A stretch of 14,351 nucleotides of DNA from Treponema sp. (GTDB lineage Bacteria; Spirochaetota; Spirochaetia; Treponematales; Breznakiellaceae), in the NCBI GenBank assembly GCA_031259345.1, contig JAIRLQ010000550.1:1-14351 (forward strand), read 5' to 3'. Shown here piece by piece: positions 8,540 to 14,186 of the stretch. The translations under genes and the position numbers were made by a program. The notes under the pieces are model-generated. The model was not told the DNA's origin. It did no database searches and saw nothing but the letters and a program-made list of their open reading frames with translations. Position 1 is the first letter of the stretch; every line of letters begins with the position of its first letter.

Positions 8540-8568
8540 CTTATATCATAAAACCCGCTCTTGGGCAA
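8540..8568 (-). promoter_or_regulatory. Candidate pyr operon promoter (leaderless start)
   Basis: On the minus strand TTGCCC (8568-8563) and TATAAG (8545-8540) are separated by 17 bases. TATAAG ends seven bases before the pyrB ATG, so transcription would begin at or beside the A of ATG. This agrees with the lack of a ribosome-binding site. The -35 matches consensus at four of six positions and the -10 at five of six. No attenuator or PyrR-type leader would fit in such a transcript. Confidence 0.45.
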
Positions 8569-8689
8569 GTTTGCTTTTACCTGCCGGTTTTGTCCGGGTA
8601 TTCCCCCATACGGAAGCGGTCTGCTTCGCGTCCCTAATATTTTCAAGGACACCGCCGGTCTCTTTTGGCGTCCAACTGACGCCCCGGCC

Positions 8690-8717
8690 TTGACAAAGCC
8701 ATGTTGTGATGTATATT
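8690..8717 (+). promoter_or_regulatory. Promoter of the ROK regulator gene
   Basis: TTGACA (8690-8695) is a perfect -35 box, followed after 16 bases by TATATT (8712-8717), a five-of-six -10 box. It points at the ROK gene at 8799 and leaves a leader of about 75 bases. An operator-like palindrome overlaps the last bases of the -10 box and the likely start point, which suggests autorepression. Confidence 0.65.
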
Positions 8718-8735
8718 AGTCAAGAGACTAAACAA
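8716..8735. promoter_or_regulatory. ROK operator-like site, autoregulatory
   Basis: The palindrome TTAGTC-AAGA-GACTAA (8716-8731) overlaps the half-site TAAACAA (8729-8735), which recurs near 10073, 11455 and, as TTGTTTA, 11443 and 13489. It lies right over the expected transcription start of the ROK gene. XylR-type ROK repressors bind TTAGTTTG-like inverted repeats, so this placement fits negative autoregulation. The left half differs from the other sites, so binding is inferred only. Confidence 0.45.
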
Positions 8736-8738
8736 ATA

Positions 8739-8772
8739 AGGCTGTTTTAAAACTGAAGTTTTGAAACAGCCT
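8739..8772. repeat. 34-bp hairpin repeat in the ROK leader
   Basis: Two 16-base arms, 8739-8754 (AGGCTGTTTTAAAACT) and 8757-8772, pair with a single T/C difference that becomes a G-U pair, around a 2-base centre. The arms resemble those at 492-548 and the ends of the 13643-13756 element, so I treat it as one copy of a dispersed hairpin family. It lies between the promoter and the ROK ATG and could dampen expression. Confidence 0.6.
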
Positions 8773-8798
8773 CAAATAAAAGGCAAAGGGAACATATC

Positions 8799-10043
8799 AT
8801 GAAGTTTCCGGCGGCGGAGATTGACGGCAGGCAGTACAGCCACCAAAGCGTGGTAAAAGAAAGCAATTTAAAACAAGTCTTCGATTTAATTCTGGAACAT
8901 GAAGGCATATCCCGGATTGAGATTTCAAAAAGGACGGGGCTAACCCGGGCTACAGTATCCATGCTGGTTGATGAATTGGCAACGAAAGGGCTTGTCAATC
9001 TATTGGGGCATGGGAATTCTTCATCTGCCGGGCGCAAGCCAATAATGCTGGAAATTAATAAAACCAGGTTCGAGCTTATATCCCTCTCGCTTAAAAGAGA
9101 CATTTATATATGCGCCCTTTACGATTTAAAAGGGAACGAAATTGGCAGCTTTAGAGAGGCCCTTGTGTACAATAAGGGCTGCGGAAAGAAGATTTACGCG
9201 AGTATAACGTCCCATTTTCCGAAGCTGGATAAAAAGAAAATTCTGGCTGTCTGCGCTTGCATGCCGGCGAGAATTGACAGTATCAAAAAAACAATCAACC
9301 TTTCGGCTTTAAAAGTGCCAAAAACGTGCGACATTCCGGCGGAACTTAAATCAATGTTTCCGGACATTCCGCTTTTGGCGGGAAACCAGACTTCGGCAAT
9401 AGCCTACGCGGAATATAAATGTGTTCATAACGGCAATGTTGACGAGATGATTTATTTTAACATCGACGAAGGTGTTGCCGCGGGGATTCTTCTTAACGGC
9501 AGAATTTTTACAGGCGAAATAGGACACATGACTATAGAGCCGGGCGGAAAACTTTGTTCCTGCGGGAAACGGGGCTGCGTCGAAGGCCTGGTCAGCAAGC
9601 CGGGATTATTGGCGCAATTTGGACATCTGATAAAACTAAACCGGGCATGCGCCCTTCATATACTGTGCGGCGGGCTTACCGCGAATATAAATTACAGCCG
9701 CATAAAAGAAGCCATGGAGAAAAACGATCACGCAACCATCCGGACTGCCGAACGGATTGCCGAAAAGATTGCCTTTTGCATAAGCAATGTTATTTGCATG
9801 TTTAATCCCCGCGAGATTGTTATTGGCGGAGGCATAGAGGATTTGGGGGACACTTTTTTAAAAATGATTATTAAAAAAGTAGAGATTCCGGAAACAAGCA
9901 GTGAAAAGTTTGTCCAAAATATTCCCATCCGCTTTACCGGCTGTGCTAAAAACGCCGAAACCTTTGGCCTTTTTAGGTATTACCTGGATAAGTTTTTTAA
10001 AATAAGCGGTGAAACCGAAAATGATATTTATGTCTGGAATTAG
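8799..10043 (+). CDS. ROK-family transcriptional repressor (XylR/NagC type)
   Basis: This 414-residue protein has an N-terminal winged helix-turn-helix (about residues 24-70; ISRIEISKRTGLTRATVSMLVDEL region) and a C-terminal ROK sugar-kinase-like domain. The domain shows EGVAAGILLNGRIFTGEIGH (E240, H243), the zinc motif CSCGKRGC (C253, C255, C260) and IVIGGGI. The position where ROK kinases have a catalytic Asp reads AGNQTSA (Q197), so it should bind but not phosphorylate sugar, as expected for a repressor. AAGGGA before the ATG serves as ribosome-binding site. ROK repressors release their operators when sugar binds; the neighbours here (dehydrogenase, isomerase, binding-protein remnant) suggest a sugar or polyol inducer. 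Related palindromes at its own promoter and at three downstream sites suggest a local regulon. Confidence 0.92.
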   Translation: MKFPAAEIDGRQYSHQSVVKESNLKQVFDLILEHEGISRIEISKRTGLTRATVSMLVDELATKGLVNLLGHGNSSSAGRKPIMLEINKTRFELISLSLKRDIYICALYDLKGNEIGSFREALVYNKGCGKKIYASITSHFPKLDKKKILAVCACMPARIDSIKKTINLSALKVPKTCDIPAELKSMFPDIPLLAGNQTSAIAYAEYKCVHNGNVDEMIYFNIDEGVAAGILLNGRIFTGEIGHMTIEPGGKLCSCGKRGCVEGLVSKPGLLAQFGHLIKLNRACALHILCGGLTANINYSRIKEAMEKNDHATIRTAERIAEKIAFCISNVICMFNPREIVIGGGIEDLGDTFLKMIIKKVEIPETSSEKFVQNIPIRFTGCAKNAETFGLFRYYLDKFFKISGETENDIYVWN

Positions 10044-10060
10044 CGTGTATATGTTTACAT

Positions 10061-10080
10061 TAATTAGTTCATTAAACAAA
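10061..10080. promoter_or_regulatory. ROK operator-like site before a broken gene
   Basis: The half-site TAAACAA is at 10073-10079. On the minus strand the region reads TTTGTTTAATGAAC (10080-10067), which matches the plus-strand site at 13488-13501 in 13 of 14 positions. The other half is degenerate. It lies just after the ROK stop and just before the decarboxylase-family remnant, and no strong promoter boxes are visible here. Confidence 0.4.
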
Positions 10081-10085
10081 CAAAA

Positions 10086-10319
10086 GGAGACGCCGCGGCT
10101 TCCCTTGTGGGGCCCGATTTATACGCCCTTTACGGTCTTCCCTGGGACAAAAAGATTGTCGAGTATATCCATAGTTTGGGCGCCGGGGTTAAGCTTCATA
10201 TCTGCGGCAATATCACCCCTATCATGGAATTGCTGCGGGAAGCAGGACCGGATATTCTTGATATAGACTGGATGGTGGACTTTGCGAAGAAGGTAATGGA
10301 CCGGCTCCTTTATGTATAA
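10086..10319 (+). pseudogene. Uroporphyrinogen decarboxylase-family (MtaA-like) remnant
   Basis: From 10086 the frame reads GDAAASLVGPDLYALYGLPW, then HSLGAGVKLHICGNITPIM and DILDIDWMVDFAKKV. This is the middle-to-late part of URO-D-superfamily proteins, which include heme decarboxylases and corrinoid methyltransferases such as MtaA. About the first 200 residues of an approximately 340-residue protein are missing. The homology stops at DFAKKV, followed by a short unrelated tail and TAA. The only early start is a GTG at 10107, inside the domain. The fragment begins right after an operator-like site, so a deletion seems to have joined the control region to mid-gene. It is almost certainly non-functional. 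The neighbours argue for a catabolic or methyltransferase paralogue rather than heme synthesis. Confidence 0.7.
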
Positions 10320-10355
10320 GGACACGCTGAAAAACATGGCGCTTTTCGCGTGTCC
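10320..10355. terminator. Hairpin after the decarboxylase remnant
   Basis: GGACACGC (10320-10327) pairs with GCGTGTCC (10348-10355). After one bulged T the stem continues GAAAA/TTTTC with a 9-base loop. No T run follows. Its right side, TTCGCGTGTCCCTAAT, resembles TTCGCGTCCCTAAT at 8625-8638, so it may belong to another repeat family. A separate 7-bp inverted repeat, TAATGTA/TACATTA, follows at 10357-10379. Confidence 0.45.
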
Positions 10356-10414
10356 CTAATGTATTTACTCATTACATTACGCAAATACCACGCGCTTATT
10401 CGATGAATAACAGA

Positions 10415-11311
10415 TTAAGCGCCTTCAACATTCCCCAACCTGTTGATGGTTTCGCTATCGAGACCGGTGATTTTTTGGATAAATTCAATGGAGGCTCCTT
10501 CATACAGGGCCTTCCTCGCCGTTTCTTCTACCCCTTTTTCCCGGCCTTCCTCCCGGCCTTTTTCCCGGCCTTCCTCCCGGCCTTCCTCGTACCTCACCGC
10601 CAGCGCATCGTCCCAGTTCCATTCCGTGAATAACATATTCATTACCTCCGAACTATGCAGTTCCAGAAATTCTTTTAATACTCCTTCGCTTATGCAGTAT
10701 TTTACCGCCGCCTCGACCGCCGCTTCCCGGTCCTTGAGGCTCCCCTCCAATTCCCGCGCCTTAGCTATAAAAAACCGGTATCCCCTTAACTTCTCACTCC
10801 GCCGGACCAACTCCTCATTATGTCCCTCGTTGATGTTTCGAACCTGTACCACCAGTTCCAGATCCGGTGGCAGTTTTCCGGTTATGCCTGCCTCCTCGCC
10901 GGAAACAAAGGCCGCCGACAGCCGCAGCGTGTTTTCATCCGGATAGTCCGCTTTCCCATTGTACAGGATAAAACATTCGGGCCTCGGCAGGGGAACTAGG
11001 CGGCTCTTGTAGATGTTTTTGCTGTCGATCATCTTTTCGTATAACCGCGCCAGGTACAGCAGGCACCGCAGGGGCATATTGGGATTCACCGTCGACTGGT
11101 GTTCCAGGACGATTACCAGTTTATCCCCAACTTCAAAAGAAATGTCGTTTATCCGTTCCATGAAAAGAACCCCTTCCAGGGTGTTTATGGTGATAGGCAC
11201 CTCAGGGGGCAGGGTTACTCCTTCCAGGGCGTTGTAGAGTTCCCTTAAAGTCTCCGGCTCGCTGAACAGGAGGGAAAATACGCTGTCTTTATACCGATTG
11301 TTGACGCCCAT
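10415..11311 (-). CDS. Rpn-family PD-(D/E)XK nuclease/putative transposase
   Basis: The 298-residue protein belongs to the Rpn (YhgA-like, 'PD-(D/E)XK nuclease family transposase') group, whose E. coli members are DNA endonucleases that promote recA-independent recombination. The nuclease core is visible near residues 55-90: NDISF (candidate catalytic Asp), then VIVLEHQST, the E-x-Q form of the motif, followed by NMPLRCLLYLARLYEK. The C-terminus carries a charged EEGR/EKGR tail followed by a short helix-rich end typical of the family. The ATG at 11311 has AGAGGCGG upstream. The gene is opposite in direction to the surrounding ROK-linked genes, which fits a mobile or amplified family inserted there. 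No terminal inverted repeats or target duplication are obvious. DNA cleavage is inferred from the family. Confidence 0.85.
   Translation of the reverse strand: MGVNNRYKDSVFSLLFSEPETLRELYNALEGVTLPPEVPITINTLEGVLFMERINDISFEVGDKLVIVLEHQSTVNPNMPLRCLLYLARLYEKMIDSKNIYKSRLVPLPRPECFILYNGKADYPDENTLRLSAAFVSGEEAGITGKLPPDLELVVQVRNINEGHNEELVRRSEKLRGYRFFIAKARELEGSLKDREAAVEAAVKYCISEGVLKEFLELHSSEVMNMLFTEWNWDDALAVRYEEGREEGREKGREEGREKGVEETARKALYEGASIEFIQKITGLDSETINRLGNVEGA
10529..10588 (-). repeat. 12-bp tandem repeat inside the Rpn gene
   Basis: Four 12-bp units (10541-10588) and one diverged unit (10529-10540) encode EEGR, EEGR, EKGR, EEGR and EKGV. Unit length is a multiple of three, so copy-number change would keep the frame and alter only the charged tail. 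Confidence 0.85.
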
Positions 11312-11412
11312 GTCCGCCTCTCTTTTTAGCTTACCTTATTTTAGAAGATCCTGCAACTGTTAGTTCAGGTGGTGAAATTATCACTTATTAACAACATAGC
11401 GACAAAAAATTC

Positions 11413-11442
11413 TTGACATAGCCATACTTTTGTGTTTATAAC
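11413..11442 (+). promoter_or_regulatory. Promoter of the dehydrogenase-isomerase operon
   Basis: TTGACA (11413-11418) and TATAAC (11437-11442) are 18 bases apart; a TTTATA alternative at 11435 gives 16. A palindromic operator begins on the next base. The start point therefore lies in the operator, about 100 bases before the ATG at 11556. The intervening leader can fold into a GC-rich imperfect hairpin (about 11465-11525). Confidence 0.7.
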
Positions 11443-11461
11443 TTGTTTACTGAATAAACAA
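11443..11461. promoter_or_regulatory. Palindromic ROK-type operator
   Basis: TTGTTTA-CTGAA-TAAACAA has perfect 7-base arms and a 5-base centre. It abuts the -10 box and covers the expected transcription start, the classic repressor position. It is the best-formed of four related sites in the window, and the ROK repressor gene 1.4 kb upstream is the likely partner. Confidence 0.65.
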
Positions 11462-11555
11462 ACAGGGGGCTGCGGTGCGGCTGCGCCTATGCCGAAGGTT
11501 TTAGGCAGCTTGCCGCTTGGCCCCGTTTCCGTAACATTATGCATAAGGGGTTTTT

Positions 11556-12560
11556 ATGAAAAGCATTGCAATTATAGGCGGTGGTTATATAGGAAAAATG
11601 CATGCCGCCGCAATTAAAAAGAGCGGCAGGATGCAGTTGGCCGCGCTTGTTCATTCCCATGAAGACGCCGGGAAAGAATTTGCCCGGGAATTCGGGTGCG
11701 TATATTACGGGGATGCCGGGAAGATGCTGGCGGAGGAGAAGGTGGATATCGTGGATGTCTGCCTTCCCACTTCTCTGCACGAACAATATACGATCCTTGC
11801 GGCGGAGCATAAAAAGCACGCGATCTGCGAAAAACCGTTTGCGCTGACATCGGAAGCCGCCCGGCGCATGAAAGACGCCTGCGACAAGGCGGGGGTGAAG
11901 CTCATGATCGCCCAGGTGCTGCGCTGGATGCCGGAGTTTGCAAAAATCAAGGAATTACTGGATAAAGGCATAGTTGGCAATCTCCACATGGTGTATACCA
12001 ACAGGCTTGCCCAGCATCCCAACTGGACTGAATGGCACCGGAACCCGGCGATTTCCGGGGGAGGGCTTTTTGACATTCATCTGCACGATATTGATTATCT
12101 TTATTATCTTTTTGGCAAGGTTGAAGAAGTGTATGCCCTTGGGTGGAAAAGCCCTTCAGGATGCTGGAACCATGTGGTGTCTTCTTTGACATTCAAGAAT
12201 GGCGTTAAAGCGGTATCCGAAGGATCGTTGGAAATGATCGGGGACTTTCCGTTTTCCGCTGCTTTTCGCGCTACAGGAGACAAGGCAACGGTGGATTATC
12301 AGCTTACCGCGGGTTTCAACATTGAAAATTTGGGCGCCGCAAGCAATAAACTGGTACTCTTTGAAAAAGACGCGCCGGCAAAGCGGATCGAGGTTACCGC
12401 GCTTGACGCGTTTCAAGCGGAGTTGGAGGCCTTCGTGTCAACTGTCGAGGAAGACAAACCTGTGCCCATATCACCCGAAGATTCTGTCTATGTGATCAAA
12501 ATCATTGAAGCGCTGCAAGCTTCTCTGGAGTCAGGCACAATCGTCAAAGTAATCCGCTGA
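11556..12560 (+). CDS. Gfo/Idh/MocA-family NAD(P)-dependent oxidoreductase
   Basis: This 334-residue dehydrogenase (usual length 330-390) has an N-terminal Rossmann fold with IIGGGYIGKMHA (G8-G13) and CEKPF (E92-K93-P94), whose lysine is catalytic in the family. The C-terminal alpha/beta domain contains AISGGGLFDIHLHDID, holding the G168-G170 and H177-D178 motif at the active site. Such enzymes oxidise or epimerise sugars and cyclitols, for example inositol 2-dehydrogenase and glucose-fructose oxidoreductase; the substrate cannot be told here. The ATG follows AAGGGG with good spacing. It is the first gene of a two-gene operon with the isomerase at 12606. The operator just upstream suggests repression by the ROK protein until the sugar is present. 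Confidence 0.9.
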   Translation: MKSIAIIGGGYIGKMHAAAIKKSGRMQLAALVHSHEDAGKEFAREFGCVYYGDAGKMLAEEKVDIVDVCLPTSLHEQYTILAAEHKKHAICEKPFALTSEAARRMKDACDKAGVKLMIAQVLRWMPEFAKIKELLDKGIVGNLHMVYTNRLAQHPNWTEWHRNPAISGGGLFDIHLHDIDYLYYLFGKVEEVYALGWKSPSGCWNHVVSSLTFKNGVKAVSEGSLEMIGDFPFSAAFRATGDKATVDYQLTAGFNIENLGAASNKLVLFEKDAPAKRIEVTALDAFQAELEAFVSTVEEDKPVPISPEDSVYVIKIIEALQASLESGTIVKVIR

Positions 12561-12605
12561 AGGGTGAGCGCCGTTTAGCCCTTTTTGTTTTAAGGAGGTA
12601 TTGTT

Positions 12606-13433
12606 ATGGAAAATGTTTTTGTGGTTAGCTCAAATTCATATCATGGATTCAGTGTTGATGAAGCCTTGGAAGGCATTGCCGCCGCCGGTTTTAAATTTGT
12701 AGAATTGAACGCGGTAAAAAACTGGACAGAGCACGTTATGCCAACGATGCCCAGGGGGGAACTTGACCGGATAAAAAAGAAGCTTTCCGATCTGGGGCTT
12801 GCATGCACTGCGCTCAGCGGGCATTGCAATCTGATGGATCAGCAGCGCCTGGATGATTTCCGGGAAAATATAAAACTGGCAAGGGAATTGGGCTGTAAAT
12901 ATATTGTTTCTTCCACCGGAGAGGCGCATTTTGGAAAGGATGAAGTATTTGCCGATGATGTTTTGGCTAAAAACATAACGAGTCTGCTGCCGGATCTTAA
13001 GCAATACGGCCTGGAGCTGGTTTTGGAGGTCCATGGAAAATACGGCACAGGCGAATCGCTGATGAATGTAGTGAAAAAAGTCGGTTCCGATCTCGTAGGG
13101 GTTAATTATGATACGGGAAATGTGGTATTTTACGGCGGTAAATTACCGGAAGAAGAAATTAAAACCTGCGCGGATTATGTTAAATATGTCCATCTGAAGG
13201 ATAAGATAGGCATGGGAAAAGAATGGAATTTTCCCGCAACCGGAAAGGGCGAACTAAAACTCCTGGAATTTATGAACTATCTTAAGAGATATGGCTATAA
13301 GGGGCCGTATTCGATAGAAATAGAATATACCGAAGATTTTACGATGAACCCTAAAAAGGAAGGGGATCTGGCAATTGCGAACCGGGCGGTAAAGGATTCC
13401 TTCGATTATCTGGCGGCATACAATAGGGCTTGA
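12606..13433 (+). CDS. Sugar phosphate isomerase/epimerase (xylose isomerase-like TIM barrel)
   Basis: The 275-residue protein is an AP-endonuclease-2/xylose-isomerase-like TIM barrel, a family that includes IolE, IolI and D-tagatose 3-epimerase. Candidate metal ligands sit on the expected strands: E141 in LVLEVHG, D169 in VNYDTGN, H196 in YVHLKDK and E238 in YSIEIEY. A strong AGGAGGT precedes the ATG by seven bases. It lies 45 bases after the dehydrogenase gene on the same strand, so both are probably one transcript. A keto-sugar made by the dehydrogenase and then isomerised or dehydrated by this protein is a common scheme, for example in inositol catabolism. I infer that scheme from pairing only. 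No homologues of other inositol genes are visible, so I give no gene symbol. Confidence 0.88.
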   Translation: MENVFVVSSNSYHGFSVDEALEGIAAAGFKFVELNAVKNWTEHVMPTMPRGELDRIKKKLSDLGLACTALSGHCNLMDQQRLDDFRENIKLARELGCKYIVSSTGEAHFGKDEVFADDVLAKNITSLLPDLKQYGLELVLEVHGKYGTGESLMNVVKKVGSDLVGVNYDTGNVVFYGGKLPEEEIKTCADYVKYVHLKDKIGMGKEWNFPATGKGELKLLEFMNYLKRYGYKGPYSIEIEYTEDFTMNPKKEGDLAIANRAVKDSFDYLAAYNRA

Positions 13434-13480
13434 GAAGCGGCATGTTTAACACGCGGCCCTGGAGCCCCGATGATGTTATA

Positions 13481-13507
13481 TTTATAGTTTGTTTACTGAA
13501 CACACAA
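13481..13507 (+). promoter_or_regulatory. Second ROK-type operator with degenerate promoter
   Basis: TTTATAGTTTGTTTACTGAA (13481-13500) matches 11435-11454 at 18 of 20 bases, covering the -10 region and the left operator half. The right half is CACACAA rather than TAAACAA. No convincing -35 box lies at the expected distance. It probably once controlled a transporter operon whose remnant starts near 13757. Confidence 0.55.
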
Positions 13508-13602
13508 ATATGGGTGTACGGTACGGTGTAAAATATGGCGCGGCGTTCCTGCCCGGATGAATCTTTAGCAGAAGCTCAACAGGTAAAAGCATTTATAAGT
13601 TG

Positions 13603-13631
13603 TTGACAAAAATGTTAAAATCGCCTATTAG
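13603..13631 (+). promoter_or_regulatory. Promoter-like sequence before the repeat element
   Basis: TTGACA (13603-13608) and TATTAG (13626-13631) are 17 bases apart, with an AT-rich spacer. The -35 is perfect and the -10 is four of six. Transcription would run through the inverted-repeat element into the binding-protein remnant. Confidence 0.4.
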
Positions 13632-13642
13632 TAAATAGAGAT

Positions 13643-13756
13643 AATTGAGGCCATTCCAAAACCTTAGATTTGGACCAGCCTCCTTAGGTTTAGAGGAAAA
13701 ACCGGGTTTTCCAAGCGTTTGTCTAAAGCTAACCGAATTTTGAAACAAGCTCAATT
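13643..13756. repeat. 114-bp element with imperfect terminal inverted repeats (MITE-like)
   Basis: The left end AATTGAGGCCATTCCAAAA and the reverse complement of the right end, AATTGAGCTTGTTTCAAAA, match at 13 of 19 positions. The interior holds a degenerate hairpin (GAGGC...GCCTC, about 13647-13682), TTTAGA/TCTAAA at 13689 and 13722, and GGAAAA/TTTTCC at 13695-13712. The right end also resembles the right arm of the 8739-8772 repeat (TTTTGAAAC). The element directly abuts the first recognisable part of the truncated binding-protein gene. It encodes no protein. Confidence 0.45.
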
Positions 13757-14106
13757 CAATATACTTCGCCGGCACTCCGTTCAACGTAATCTATGCGGAG
13801 AACGATGATATGGCCAGGGGCGCCGTCGCCGCTCTTGACGCCGCCGGCATCACCCACGGCGTCGGCAAAAGCGTTGTCATTATGGGCTTTGACACCAATA
13901 AATGGGCCCTTAGGGAACTGCTTCTCAAGAACTGGAACTATGACGGCCAGTGCAGCCCCTTCCAGGCGTCTATTGTTGATCGTATAATTAAGGACCTTGA
14001 AAACGGCAAGCCTCCCGCCCAGAAGAAAATTATCATCGAGGAAAAGGGTTTTGACGCCAGGACAATCACCCAGGCCGATGTTGATCAGTACGGCCTTGGT
14101 GAATAA
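13757..14106 (+). pseudogene. Sugar ABC transporter periplasmic binding protein, C-terminal remnant
   Basis: The frame reads TPFNVIYAENDDMARGAVAA, then VIMGFDTNKWALREL, QCSPFQASIVDRIIKDLENG and GFDARTITQADVDQYGLGE before TAA. This is the last third of a type I periplasmic binding protein of the ribose/galactofuranose (RbsB/YtfQ) family, with NDDMA and GFD-type hinge and ligand-site segments. The signal peptide and the first lobe, about 200 residues, are missing. The homologous frame begins near 13768, and an in-frame TGA lies at 13741-13743 inside the repeat element. ATG 13810 has only a weak GGAG upstream. It cannot bind sugar as a complete two-lobe protein. It implies that an ABC sugar transporter once followed the second operator. 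Confidence 0.75.
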
Positions 14107-14149
14107 CCGCTTTTTTGTTAGAAATATACACACACCATAGATTTAAGTC

Positions 14150-14186
14150 TGTCAGGTGAGGAAGAAAGATAATTCCTCACCTGACA
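14150..14186. terminator. Strong hairpin after the binding-protein remnant
   Basis: A perfect 14-bp stem (TGTCAGGTGAGGAA with TTCCTCACCTGACA) encloses a 9-base loop. It is 44 bases past the stop of the binding-protein remnant, a suitable place for a terminator, but no T run follows. It also contains the only start, GTG 14156, of the possible reading frame that runs into the tandem repeats. Confidence 0.55.

Larger units (their letters stand above)
13434..13642. other. Intergenic control region without a gene
   Basis: No credible coding region is visible between the isomerase stop and the inverted-repeat element. The stretch holds the operator-like relic near 13481-13507, a leader-like part that resembles 11462-11494, and a promoter-like pair at 13603-13631. 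I see no RNA gene and no terminator with a clear T run for the dehydrogenase-isomerase transcript. Confidence 0.6.

Noticed and set aside
8533..8652. A 40-residue N-terminal extension of pyrB from a GTG
   Set aside because: The added residues are unlike any PyrB, and the internal ATG gives the standard length and motif numbering.
10443..10946. A serine/arginine-rich open frame on the plus strand
   Set aside because: It is antisense to the Rpn-family gene, and its repeats mirror the EEGR/EKGR-coding repeat.
12561..12605. Possible terminator between the dehydrogenase and isomerase genes
   Set aside because: AGGG and CCCT with a following T run give only a very short stem, and the strong ribosome-binding site favours one continuous operon.
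13756..14133. A 125-codon open frame on the minus strand
   Set aside because: It is antisense to the binding-protein remnant, which has clear family motifs in the plus frame.
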